A DNA stretch of 64,000 bases from an uncultured Bacteroidales bacterium (GTDB lineage Bacteria > Bacteroidota > Bacteroidia > Bacteroidales > UBA932): assembly GCA_900321715.1 (NCBI GenBank), contig ONXC01000001.1:146027-210026 (forward strand). Direction: 5' to 3'. Positions 26,249 through 33,584 of this stretch are shown piece after piece (within the stretch, counting starts at the first letter, position 1; each line of letters starts with the position of its first letter). Below the pieces are notes generated by a model that saw only the letters and a program-made list of their open reading frames with translations, ran no database searches and was not told where the DNA came from. The translations under genes were made by a program, and so were the position numbers.

Positions 26249-26917
26249 CTATTTAATGATGGCAAGGCCCTCAACGTGCTTCTCTATGTGGGGGCAATTG
26301 AGGCCACTGGCATCTATATTGGCAGTGCCGGCGACTGAGAGTTTGGCATTATCTGCAGTCCCTGTTACGGTACCGCGTCCGGCACCCTTCAGGTCTATCT
26401 CAAGTTTTTCTACCTGTATGTTGTTTAAGTCAAATTCACCTGCACCGTTGATGTTGAGGTCAAGGGTGGGGACTTCAATTCCGTTAAAGTCCAGTTTCCC
26501 GGCGCCGTCAATCTCTATTTCAAGTTCTTCCTCCGACCTGTAGCCGCCGGGAAGATGAATCTCTGCGGCACCCTCAATATTGATGGTTCTGATGAAAGGG
26601 GTCTGGACAAGGACCTTGTACAGGGTGGCACTTATGTTCACGTGATCTTTGGTGGAGATGACAAGATCACGGCCTTTGAGCTGGTAGTCCAGATAATCGA
26701 ATACTTCCTGATTGGCAGAGACGGTCACATTGAATTCATCTGACCTTATGAAATCTATATGGGCGGCACCTTCTACGGTTATGCCGGTGAAGTCGGAGAA
26801 ATCCATAGCCTTCTCTACCACATCTCCGCCGCATTTTACCGTCTTTCCGCCTCTTACGATGCTGACACATGAACTCAGGATCATGGTCAGTGAAAGGATG
26901 ATAGCTATTTTTTTCAT
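26249..26917 (-). CDS. DUF2807 (GIN domain) lipoprotein
   Basis: A 222-residue lipoprotein with signal MKKIAIILSLTMILSSC. The mature part is a repetitive beta-helix: strands with the pattern xLxIxGAGxxDxNxIxxxxLxLxINGAGE recur about every 20-25 residues (INIEGAAEIHL, IEIDGAGKLDF, LNINGAGEFDL, IDLKGAGRGTV, LSVAGTANIDA). This is the putative auto-transporter adhesin head GIN domain (DUF2807) widespread in Bacteroidota envelopes. Function is unknown. The ATG at 26917 is preferred over earlier frames because the -7 box lies at 26941-26948. Confidence 0.87.
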   Translation of the reverse strand: MKKIAIILSLTMILSSCVSIVRGGKTVKCGGDVVEKAMDFSDFTGITVEGAAHIDFIRSDEFNVTVSANQEVFDYLDYQLKGRDLVISTKDHVNISATLYKVLVQTPFIRTINIEGAAEIHLPGGYRSEEELEIEIDGAGKLDFNGIEVPTLDLNINGAGEFDLNNIQVEKLEIDLKGAGRGTVTGTADNAKLSVAGTANIDASGLNCPHIEKHVEGLAIIK

Positions 26918-26940
26918 AGGGAAAGTCATATTTAACCGCA

Positions 26941-26969
26941 CAAAGATATGAAAAAATATCGTACCTTCG
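26941..26969. promoter_or_regulatory. Divergent promoters, DUF2807 gene and acyltransferase
   Basis: Minus-strand TATCTTTG (26948-26941) serves the DUF2807-DUF4293-fabKFZ direction. Plus-strand TACCTTCG (26962-26969), one base off consensus, precedes the acyltransferase start at 26993. Confidence 0.65.
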
Positions 26970-26992
26970 TAGACAGGCATTTACATATTTTT

Positions 26993-28129
26993 ATGGATAG
27001 TTCAAAAAGAGAAATATGGATTGACTGGATGCGGGTGGCGGCCTGTTTTATGGTTATGCTCACACACAGCTGTGAGCCGTTTTACCTTGGAGGGGAAGGC
27101 TCCCTTGTCATGAGTGAGTCAGACGCCTTCTGGGTTGCGGTCCTTAACACGCTCCCGCGTGCGGCAGTGGCCCTGTTTGTTGTGGCGTCCAGTTACCTCC
27201 AGTTCCCCCTTCATTATTCTACGGGTGAATTCTTCAGGAAAAGGGCCGTGAGGATACTGGTCCCGTTCCTTATCTGGACCGTTGTGTACGCCCTTGTATG
27301 GGGAGAACCGGTGCAGAATTTCAAGGACCTTCTTCTCAACTTCAATTATGCGGCCGGGCACCTGTGGTTTGTGTATATGATTGTGGGGCTGTACCTTGTA
27401 ATGCCCATGCTCTCTCCCTGGGCGGAGAAAGTGGGAAGGAAGGAACTCCAGGTGTATCTTTGCATTTGGCTCTTCACCACGCTTATCCCGTTCATCCGCC
27501 AGTGGGCGGGCGGCCCGGCACCGGTTATTTACGGCCCTTCAGGCATCCCCAATCCGGCCAAATTCCCGCTGTGGGGAGAGGCCAGCTGGAACACATACGG
27601 CGTTTTCTACTATGTGAGCGGTTTTATCGGCTATCTTCTCCTTGGCCTGTACTTCCGTAAATTTGTCCCGGAACTGTCCTGGAAAAAGACCCTTGCCATT
27701 GCCCTGCCGCTGTTTGCGTGCGGTTTTGCCATAGGCTCCGTGGGCTTTTTCAGGGGCGTCATGGGAGATTCCGGCGGCGTATTTCCCTTCGAAGGCCCCG
27801 TAGGCCTTGCCGCCCTCTGGGAAATCCCCTGGATGAACGACGGCCTTGCCGTTGCCCTCATGACCATTGCCTGGATCCTTCTTTTCCGTAAGATTAAGGC
27901 CGATAATCCCTTCTACCGCAGGGTCCTTGTCCCGGTATCCAACGCCGGTTATGGGATGTACCTGTGCCATCTTCTCCTCCTTGGGGCAGTATCGGCCTGG
28001 ATAAGGGGAATGGCGCTGCCAACGCCCGTGCAGATCCTTTCTACAACTGTCATCTCCTTTGTTGGCGTTGCGCTCTTCGCTGTCCTTGTACGCCGCATTC
28101 CCAAGGCGGGAAGGCTGATTATTGGCTGA
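26993..28129 (+). CDS. Acyltransferase 3 family membrane protein (OafA/WecH-like)
   Basis: A 378-residue protein with about ten membrane helices. IDWMRVAACFMVMLTHSCEP carries the family RxxAxxxVxxxH arrangement in helix 1, FRKRAVRILVPFLIWTVVY is the conserved second signature, and HLWFVYMIVGLYLVMPML the third. Such enzymes O-acetylate or succinylate surface sugars. The start at 26993 (MDSSKREIWIDW) lies downstream of the -7 box; an earlier frame at 26948 would begin inside the promoter. It stands alone and is followed by inverted repeat B. Confidence 0.88.
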   Translation: MDSSKREIWIDWMRVAACFMVMLTHSCEPFYLGGEGSLVMSESDAFWVAVLNTLPRAAVALFVVASSYLQFPLHYSTGEFFRKRAVRILVPFLIWTVVYALVWGEPVQNFKDLLLNFNYAAGHLWFVYMIVGLYLVMPMLSPWAEKVGRKELQVYLCIWLFTTLIPFIRQWAGGPAPVIYGPSGIPNPAKFPLWGEASWNTYGVFYYVSGFIGYLLLGLYFRKFVPELSWKKTLAIALPLFACGFAIGSVGFFRGVMGDSGGVFPFEGPVGLAALWEIPWMNDGLAVALMTIAWILLFRKIKADNPFYRRVLVPVSNAGYGMYLCHLLLLGAVSAWIRGMALPTPVQILSTTVISFVGVALFAVLVRRIPKAGRLIIG

Positions 28130-28199
28130 CGTACACGCCCCAGAGCAAATAAGGCGTTCTATCTCCAAGTTTTTTACAATCATAGTCTGCTGTGCCCCC

Positions 28200-28360
28200 T
28201 GCTGCACGCTGCTGCACCCGTACCGTGCCGCGAGTCCACTTAGATGACGTATAAGGCCGATTTTGTGGATTCGCGGCGCATAAAACGCCCTTTTCGGCCA
28301 AAATCCCTGCCGCCAATCCATCCAGACGCCTCACAATGCCGTTTTTATGGATTCGCGGCC
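28200..28360. repeat. Left copy of inverted repeat B
   Basis: Noncoding DNA repeated in reverse complement at 31519-31715. Both contain two hairpins built from an 11-mer and its complement and the shared spacer aacgcccttttcggccaaaatccc. On the side of the acyltransferase stop lies a decayed stretch of ctgctgcac-type repeats. The pair encloses folP, the ftsB/divIC-like gene, the CPBP protease and the nucleotidyltransferase. No gene is seen between 28130 and 28404. Confidence 0.8.
28228..28358. repeat. Alternating 11-mer array, steps 38/44/38 bp
   Basis: Reverse CCGCGAGTCCA (28228), forward TGGATTCGCGG (28266), reverse CCGCCAATCCA (28310) and forward TGGATTCGCGG (28348) start at steps of 38, 44 and 38 bp. 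Each reverse-forward pair can form a hairpin with a 27-nt loop. The other copy of repeat B has identical geometry. Confidence 0.8.
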
Positions 28361-28391
28361 AGACATTGTCTGCGATATCAAAAAAAGTAGT

Positions 28392-28399
28392 TATCTTCG
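28392..28399 (+). promoter_or_regulatory. Likely -7 box of folP
   Basis: TATCTTCG, one base from TAnnTTTG, 5 bp upstream of the folP ATG. Such a short leader would make the mRNA nearly leaderless. Confidence 0.45.
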
Positions 28400-28404
28400 C
28401 TGCA

Positions 28405-29325
28405 ATGATTCACGTAATGGGCATCATCAACCTGACGCCGGACTCGTTCTATGCGGGGAGCCGGACTGCAGCGTGTGACTTTATGTCCAAAGTGCGTCAG
28501 ATGCTCTCTGACGGGGCCGATGTAATAGACATCGGCGCCTGCAGCACCCGCCCCGGCGCCCCCCGGCCCTCTATTGAAGAGGAATGGGCCCGCCTGGAAC
28601 CGGCGCTTTTGGAGATGGCACGGAACACCCCTCCGGGGGACTCCGGTCGCTTCGCTCCCTCCGGCCCCTCCCACTGCCATAAATGCCGGATTGGAAGCAA
28701 GCTTCCATCCGTCCCTTCTGTCAGCGGGCCCCTCCCTCTAATGCGGCCGAGGGTGGCCACAGGTTTGGACACCTGTGTCTCCACCGCAATATCCATAGAC
28801 ACGTACCGGCCTGAGATAGTCCGGAGGGCTTTTGAGATTATTGGGCCGTTCATTGTGAACGACGTTGGCGGAGGCTCTTCACAGATGCTTGAAACCGTTG
28901 GAGAACTGGGGCTTCCATACATTGCCATGCACGGCCGGAAGCCGCAGGGAGATGTCATTGAGGACATCCTGGACTTTTTCAGGGACTTTGCCGTGAGGGC
29001 AGAAGCCAACGGTGTAAAGGAGTGGATCCTTGACCCGGGATTCGGTTTTGGGAAAGACATTGACCAGAATTACGAAGTCCTGAACCGGCTGGATGAACTA
29101 AAAAAGGCCGGAAGGGATATCCTGGTGGGCATCTCCAGGAAGAGTATGATATACAAAAAATTAGGCATCACCCCGGAAGAGGCGATGCCTGAAACACTGG
29201 CCCTGGAAAGGATTGCCCTTGAGAAGGGCGCCACCTGGCTGAGGGTTCACGACGTTCCGGAAACCGTACAGATGGTGAGAGACTACTCCACTATGTATAC
29301 GTCGTCTCCCGGGGCGGCAAAGTGA
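28405..29325 (+). CDS. folP: Dihydropteroate synthase with an in-frame 55-residue repeat insertion
   Basis: A 306-residue FolP that condenses dihydropterin pyrophosphate with p-aminobenzoate in folate synthesis. Family motifs are all there: MGIINLTPDSFY at the N-terminus, GADVIDIGACSTRPG, ISIDTYRPEIVRRAF, NDVGGG, LDPGFGFGKDIDQNY and ILVGISRKSMI. Between LLEMA and AISIDTYR about 55 extra residues (71-127) rich in Pro, Ser, Gly, Cys and Arg are encoded by a palindromic repeat. Without them the core is about 250 residues. The site is the helix-2 to strand-3 loop, on the barrel face away from the active site, which may explain tolerance. The ATG at 28405 is chosen because the family N-terminus begins there. 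The 3' end overlaps the convergent ftsB-like gene by 43 bp. Confidence 0.9.
   Translation: MIHVMGIINLTPDSFYAGSRTAACDFMSKVRQMLSDGADVIDIGACSTRPGAPRPSIEEEWARLEPALLEMARNTPPGDSGRFAPSGPSHCHKCRIGSKLPSVPSVSGPLPLMRPRVATGLDTCVSTAISIDTYRPEIVRRAFEIIGPFIVNDVGGGSSQMLETVGELGLPYIAMHGRKPQGDVIEDILDFFRDFAVRAEANGVKEWILDPGFGFGKDIDQNYEVLNRLDELKKAGRDILVGISRKSMIYKKLGITPEEAMPETLALERIALEKGATWLRVHDVPETVQMVRDYSTMYTSSPGAAK
28621..28787. repeat. Palindromic element, copy 3 (in frame inside folP)
   Basis: About 165 bp interrupting folP without breaking the frame. It shares ctccggcccctcccactgcca (28659-28679) and ctgtcagcgggcccctccc (28718-28736) with the tilS copy, and the right part ending in acaggtttggacacc with copies 1 and 2. 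The right end folds as CACAGGT/ACCTGTG with a 6-nt loop. The left terminal arm is not recognisable, so the left boundary is set from the protein. Confidence 0.8.
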
Positions 29326-29600
29326 TAGGTTTCCCTGGCAAATGATTCCAGCGAGTCCTTATTCTCTGTAAGGGCCTTGTACTCTGCGTCCATTGCCTTG
29401 ATTTCCTCCTTGAGACGGGCCATTTCCTTTTCCTGGCTCTTGACCTCCATAGTGGCCTTGACCCAGTTGAGGACGCTGTTATGGGACAGGAAAAGAAGGA
29501 CTACGGCAACCACCGTGGTCACAATTATCACAAACGGAATGAAATAATTGTGGTCACTGCGCTTAAGCCAGGCCAGCCAGTCCTTTTTCCCTTCTTCCAT
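29283..29600 (-). CDS. FtsB/DivIC-like septum formation protein
   Basis: A 105-residue bitopic protein: short cytoplasmic tail, one membrane helix (FIPFVIIVTTVVAVVLLFL) and an extracytoplasmic coiled coil (residues about 55-90, KSQEKEMARLKEEIKAMDAEY) ending in a small domain with the ETYHFAAPGDDVYIVE motif, close to the YxxPGExxY/F end of FtsB and DivIC. Such proteins join FtsL and FtsQ in the divisome. The start at 29600 leaves one base after the CPBP gene stop. The 3' end overlaps folP by 43 bp. Confidence 0.82.
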   Translation of the reverse strand: MEEGKKDWLAWLKRSDHNYFIPFVIIVTTVVAVVLLFLSHNSVLNWVKATMEVKSQEKEMARLKEEIKAMDAEYKALTENKDSLESFARETYHFAAPGDDVYIVE

Positions 29601-29601
29601 A

Positions 29602-30510
29602 CTATACTCTGTCAATATTGCCGTAAGGAGCCTTGAGCGGAATGCGCTTGAAGGCCATGATGCAGAGCACCAGGGCCGCAAGGCCTGCGATGTAGACAAC
29701 TACATAGGTTGTCCTTCCCATCATTTCAATCCAGAAGTCATATTCTGACAATGAGGGGATGTGGGTACAGATGACGGCAAATCCGTTGTTCACAAAATGG
29801 ATTAGCATTGTGAGCCACAGGCTGCCTGTCTTGTAGTAGACGTAACCCATCACAACGCCAATGATGAAAGCGTTGAGGGCCTGCCATGGGTTCATGTGGA
29901 TAACGGCGAAGAACAAGGCACTGATCACTATTGCCCAGCCCGGTTTCATCTTGGTGAGGAGGCCCCTCAGGACCATACCGCGGCACAGCCACTCCTCAAA
30001 GATGGGCGCAAAGATGGCGGTGAGGAGGAACGAACTCCAGAAGGGACCGCCGGTCATCTGCTCCAGCACTGCCGATATCATGTCATAGAACTTCTTGAGT
30101 GCGGGTACGGTGTCCGTCACCTTCATGTTGAGGTAGTTGGGTAGGTCGGCCGATATCATTGTGGCAAAAGAAAGCACAATGGTGATGAGGGCTATACTCC
30201 ACCACTTGAACGGGCCGAAGTTGGCGCTGGAGAGTTTGTACCCGGGGTCAAAGAGCATGTTCTTGCGACTTTGGCCGGCAGCATACATCATGGGCGGGAT
30301 GAAGGCAATGGGGTATGCTACCAGGGAGCCGTATTCCATGACGACACTGGACGGAAGAAAGAGTCCCAGGATATAGGTGACAAGGCTCCCAAGGAGGTTA
30401 CCAAGCAGGAACCATCCAAGAAGGCCGAACATGCCAGCCACGCCCGGTACATACCAGGCGTGGTTAGCATAGAGGTCATAGTTGTTTACGCGTCTTGCAA
30501 AAAGGGCCAT
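29602..30510 (-). CDS. CPBP family intramembrane glutamic protease
   Basis: A 302-residue protein with about eight membrane segments. The three CPBP/Rce1 motifs are present: EEWLCRG (Glu-Glu and Arg), FFAVIHMNPWQ (His) and MLIHFVNNGFAV (His and Asn). These residues form the active site of the glutamic intramembrane peptidase family (Rce1/Abi). Roles range from CAAX-like processing to bacteriocin immunity; no bacteriocin gene is nearby. It lies 1 bp after the nucleotidyltransferase stop and just before the ftsB-like gene, as a middle operon member. Confidence 0.9.
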   Translation of the reverse strand: MALFARRVNNYDLYANHAWYVPGVAGMFGLLGWFLLGNLLGSLVTYILGLFLPSSVVMEYGSLVAYPIAFIPPMMYAAGQSRKNMLFDPGYKLSSANFGPFKWWSIALITIVLSFATMISADLPNYLNMKVTDTVPALKKFYDMISAVLEQMTGGPFWSSFLLTAIFAPIFEEWLCRGMVLRGLLTKMKPGWAIVISALFFAVIHMNPWQALNAFIIGVVMGYVYYKTGSLWLTMLIHFVNNGFAVICTHIPSLSEYDFWIEMMGRTTYVVVYIAGLAALVLCIMAFKRIPLKAPYGNIDRV

Positions 30511-30511
30511 A

Positions 30512-31444
30512 TCAATAAAGAGGGCTGGGATAAACGCCGTCTGCTACAAGCTGGGCGAACTTTGCAACAACTGCGGGACGGTCTTCCTTATAGGTTACGC
30601 CAAACCAGTGAGAAGGAGTGGAAAGGACTTCGCAGGAGCCTTCTCCGCCCTTGACGATCACATCCACAGCGTAAGGGATGTAGAATTCCTTCTTAGGTTC
30701 CGTGCGGTGCTCCTCAAGGAAGGTTACGAAACTTTTTTCGCTCTTGGTGAAGTAATCCGGGGTGAAGCCCCACATGTTCATTGAGCACAGTGCCTTGGCG
30801 GCAAGCTTTACGTGCTGCTCTCCGCTGACGGAGTTGTTGCCATACACGTTTCCATCGGCCTCCTTTGCAATGTCAAGGTGCTCTGCGATGCCGGTGAGGA
30901 TGTTCTTGGAGTCATAGTAGCAGATACCGCGGGACACGCTTCCGTTCTCTGAGAGGGTGTTCTCAAGCTCGAAGCCGATGATGCAGTACTGGCCCTGAGT
31001 CTTTTCATGGGCGCGGCACCAGTCTCCCAGTACCTTGAAGGACTCCTTGCCATAGAAATCGTCACCGTTGATAACGGCGAAGGGCTCGTGGATCACGTCC
31101 TTTGCCATAAGTACAGCGTGGGCAGTACCCCAGGGCTTAACGCGGTCTTCGGGAACTGTGTAGGGGGCGGGGATCTTGTCAAGTTCCTGGGTTACGAACA
31201 CAAACTCCAGGGGCTTTCCGTCAATGCACTTCACGCCGGCGTATTTCTGCTTGACGTGGGCTTCCATATCGGCCTTGAAGGACTCACGGACAATGTACAC
31301 CACTTTGCCGAAACCGGCTTCCACGGCGTCATGGATTGAATAGTCAATGATGGTTTCTCCGTTGGGGCCAAGGCCGTCCATCTGCTTGAGACCGCCGTAA
31401 CGGCTTCCCATTCCTGCAGCAAGTACCAAAAGTGTAGGTTTCAT
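30512..31444 (-). CDS. Sugar nucleotidyltransferase (NTP_transferase family)
   Basis: A 310-residue GT-A-fold nucleotidyltransferase. The nucleotide-binding signature is LAAGMGSRYGGLKQMDGLGPNGE at the N-terminus, with AVINGDDFYG as the metal-binding Asp motif. The sequence resembles a Bacteroidota group annotated as UTP-glucose-1-phosphate uridylyltransferase-like, but differs from GalU in its signature, so the sugar and base are open. It is first in the operon with the CPBP protease and ftsB/divIC-like genes, and is preceded by a -7 box at 31482-31489. Confidence 0.83.
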   Translation of the reverse strand: MKPTLLVLAAGMGSRYGGLKQMDGLGPNGETIIDYSIHDAVEAGFGKVVYIVRESFKADMEAHVKQKYAGVKCIDGKPLEFVFVTQELDKIPAPYTVPEDRVKPWGTAHAVLMAKDVIHEPFAVINGDDFYGKESFKVLGDWCRAHEKTQGQYCIIGFELENTLSENGSVSRGICYYDSKNILTGIAEHLDIAKEADGNVYGNNSVSGEQHVKLAAKALCSMNMWGFTPDYFTKSEKSFVTFLEEHRTEPKKEFYIPYAVDVIVKGGEGSCEVLSTPSHWFGVTYKEDRPAVVAKFAQLVADGVYPSPLY

Positions 31445-31481
31445 ATTATTATTAGGTTTTTAGAGTTTCCGTGTTGTCTTA

Positions 31482-31489
31482 CAAAGATA
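31482..31489 (-). promoter_or_regulatory. Promoter -7 box of the nucleotidyltransferase operon
   Basis: TATCTTTG on the minus strand, 37 bp upstream of the start codon. Confidence 0.75.
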
Positions 31490-31518
31490 ACGAATATTTT
31501 TGATAGTGGAACCTACTT

Positions 31519-31715
31519 TTCCGCGAATCCACAAATACGGCATTGTGAAGCGTCTGGATGGATTGGCGGCTAGGATTTTGGCCGAAAAGGGCGTTTTCCG
31601 CGCCGCGAATCCACAAAACCGGCCTTATACGGCGTCTAAGTGGATTGGCGGCAGGGCACGGGTGCTGTACGCGTGCGGCAGCGTGCGACAGCGTGCGGCA
31701 GAGTGTGGCAGGGCA
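31519..31715. repeat. Right copy of inverted repeat B
   Basis: Reverse complement of 28200-28360. 11-mers start at 31521 (CCGCGAATCCA), 31559 (TGGATTGGCGG), 31603 (CCGCGAATCCA) and 31641 (TGGATTGGCGG), again with steps of 38, 44 and 38 bp. The forward motif ends TTGGCGG here but TTCGCGG in the left copy. The copy ends in a 10-bp tandem repeat against the stop codon of the BT_3928-like gene. Confidence 0.8.
31661..31710. repeat. 10-bp tandem repeat (GCGTGCGGCA type)
   Basis: Five consecutive decamers: ggtgctgtac, gcgtgcggca, gcgtgcgaca, gcgtgcggca, gagtgtggca. The 10-bp period is exact and copies decay at both edges. It ends 18 bp before the stop codon of the convergent gene. Confidence 0.75.
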
Positions 31716-31727
31716 GGGTGAAACGCA

Positions 31728-32906
31728 CTACACCAGCACAAGCAGTGCGGCAAGGTACAGGCAGAAGCCCTGGGCCTTCAGGCGGGCATGGCTGAGCATC
31801 CAGGTAGAAAGATTGACCGCGTCGTCCCTGAAAGCCGGGCCGAAGTCACTGGGAGTGTCCTTGGAAGACCATTTGAGGATAATCTCACCCTCCGACAGAT
31901 ATGTGGCACCGCCGTTACTGCGGTTGAGTGAAATGAGAGACTTATAGTCTGCAAAATAGACCGGAAGCCCTGCGGGGACGGCGTAATCGGCCACCTGTGA
32001 CGGGGCGCAGGCAAGCATCACAAGGGGAGTACCGCCTGCTTCCTGGACGGCCTCATAGCCGGCCGATATCCTCTCCCACGGGGCCTTTGAAGGATCGTAG
32101 ACGGAAAACACCACCACCTTTCCTTCTGCTGCCATCCTGTCACAGTATTCATCGGCCTGGTCACGGAAACTCAGGATGGGGAAATTGTCCGTGGAGAGCG
32201 TGCTTTCCACAAAGACGGTGTCTGTCTTCACCAGGGTCCAGTCCTCGCCGGGGTAGTGTCCCGGAAGGAACTTGCCTTCCTGGCCATCCTTGACGTATGT
32301 GCGTTCCTCACGGTAGTGGTTATCGGCCATGATTTCATCGTCAAGAGAAGCCATAAGCTCTGCGCCCACGCGGAAATCCGTATAGTCTATCAGCGGCAGA
32401 TGGGTGTTGCAGTACACCACCGCAAAAATCACTGACGCGGCGGCAATTGAGGCCGATACTATTTTCCTGACGGGCGTTTTCCCGAAGTCCCCGAACGGCA
32501 GGAAGGCCCAAAGGGCAATAAGCAGCATCACCACGTTCTTCACAAGGCTCTGCACGTGCGTGAGATGGATTGCCTGCCCGAAGCAGCCGCAGTCCATCTG
32601 GGGATTCTTTATCCAGAGGATAAGCGTAACGACGGTAAAAAACGCCAGCAGCACCGTTGTGACCCAGGCGGTCAGTTTCCTGAGAACTCCCGTAATGAGG
32701 GCAATGCCGGTAAGTGCTTCCAGAAGGGAAAGGGCAATGCCGATACCCTTTGCGGCCGGAATAAGGAACGCGATATGGAAGAACTTCAGGTATTCCGTCA
32801 CAATGAGCATGGTGCCCACTGGGTCTGCCATCTTGAGGAGGCCCGAGGCAAGGAATACTATGCCGATGAGTCCGGCGCCGAAGCGCCTTAAGGGGATACG
32901 CTTCAT
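31728..32906 (-). CDS. BT_3928-like protein with DoxX/MauE-type membrane domain
   Basis: A 392-residue protein with four N-terminal membrane helices resembling MauE/DoxX, including the Cys pair in the loop QMDCGCFGQAIHL; then a soluble extracytoplasmic domain (residues about 180-370) with a thioredoxin-like pattern of strands but no CxxC; and a last hydrophobic segment. The paired Cys in MauE-type proteins suggests transfer of disulfide electrons. The family is common in Bacteroidota and its function is unproven. It overlaps tmk by four bases and is the last gene of the rimP-nusA-infB operon. Confidence 0.78.
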   Translation of the reverse strand: MKRIPLRRFGAGLIGIVFLASGLLKMADPVGTMLIVTEYLKFFHIAFLIPAAKGIGIALSLLEALTGIALITGVLRKLTAWVTTVLLAFFTVVTLILWIKNPQMDCGCFGQAIHLTHVQSLVKNVVMLLIALWAFLPFGDFGKTPVRKIVSASIAAASVIFAVVYCNTHLPLIDYTDFRVGAELMASLDDEIMADNHYREERTYVKDGQEGKFLPGHYPGEDWTLVKTDTVFVESTLSTDNFPILSFRDQADEYCDRMAAEGKVVVFSVYDPSKAPWERISAGYEAVQEAGGTPLVMLACAPSQVADYAVPAGLPVYFADYKSLISLNRSNGGATYLSEGEIILKWSSKDTPSDFGPAFRDDAVNLSTWMLSHARLKAQGFCLYLAALLVLV

Positions 32907-33583
32907 TTGAGGAAAGGGTCTATGGTATTACGCACTTTTTCAAAGATGGCATCCGGGGGAAGCATCTCGCCGGAAGGGTCTGAGCAGTCTATCCTGAGGA
33001 ACCTGGGATCCCTCAGGGTCTCTCCTACGTACATATCCCTGACATCCTTCTGGAAACTGATGGATGACTCGTGGATATCCTTGGAACCCTCCAGATAGTT
33101 TCTGTCACTGCCTTCCCTGTTCCCGGAAAGGCTCTTTTCAACAAAGCCGATGGGAACGTCAAGGAACAGGTTGAGGTCCGGAACCGGAAGCTGGAAGTCT
33201 CCGTACTCCGTGTTGAAGATCCAGTCCCTAAGGCGTGCTTTATCCCCGGGGTCCTTCAGTTTTGCGCACTGGTAGGCTATGTTTGAGTACACATAGCGGT
33301 CCAGAAGGACGGTTTTCCCGGCAGCAAGCGCCTCCTTCATGGAGGGGGCGGCGCCGTGCCTGTCCTCTGCGAAAAGGAGAGCCACAAGCTGGGGATGGAC
33401 CTCTGCGTTGCTGCCGAACTCCCCGCGGAGGAAGCGGCTTATGAGGTCTCCGTAAACCGGAGCCTCATAACGGGGGAAGTGGATATATTCAAGCTCAGGG
33501 CACCTTGTTTCAAGATACGCCCTGAGCATTTTTACCTGAGTGGATTTTCCGGCTCCGTCAAGCCCTTCCAGTACTATCAGCAT
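32903..33583 (-). CDS. tmk: Thymidylate kinase
   Basis: A 226-residue P-loop kinase. The P-loop is EGLDGAGKST at residues 5-14; the family DR(Y/H) motif is VLLDRYVYSNIAYQ, and the dTMP-binding and lid segments follow (LFLDVPIGFVEKSL with GNREGSDRNYLE). It converts dTMP to dTDP. The start lies 1 bp after the infB stop and the stop overlaps the next start (ATGA), so it belongs to the infB operon. Length is slightly above the usual 205-215. Confidence 0.92.
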   Translation of the reverse strand: MLIVLEGLDGAGKSTQVKMLRAYLETRCPELEYIHFPRYEAPVYGDLISRFLRGEFGSNAEVHPQLVALLFAEDRHGAAPSMKEALAAGKTVLLDRYVYSNIAYQCAKLKDPGDKARLRDWIFNTEYGDFQLPVPDLNLFLDVPIGFVEKSLSGNREGSDRNYLEGSKDIHESSISFQKDVRDMYVGETLRDPRFLRIDCSDPSGEMLPPDAIFEKVRNTIDPFLK

Positions 33584-33584
33584 C

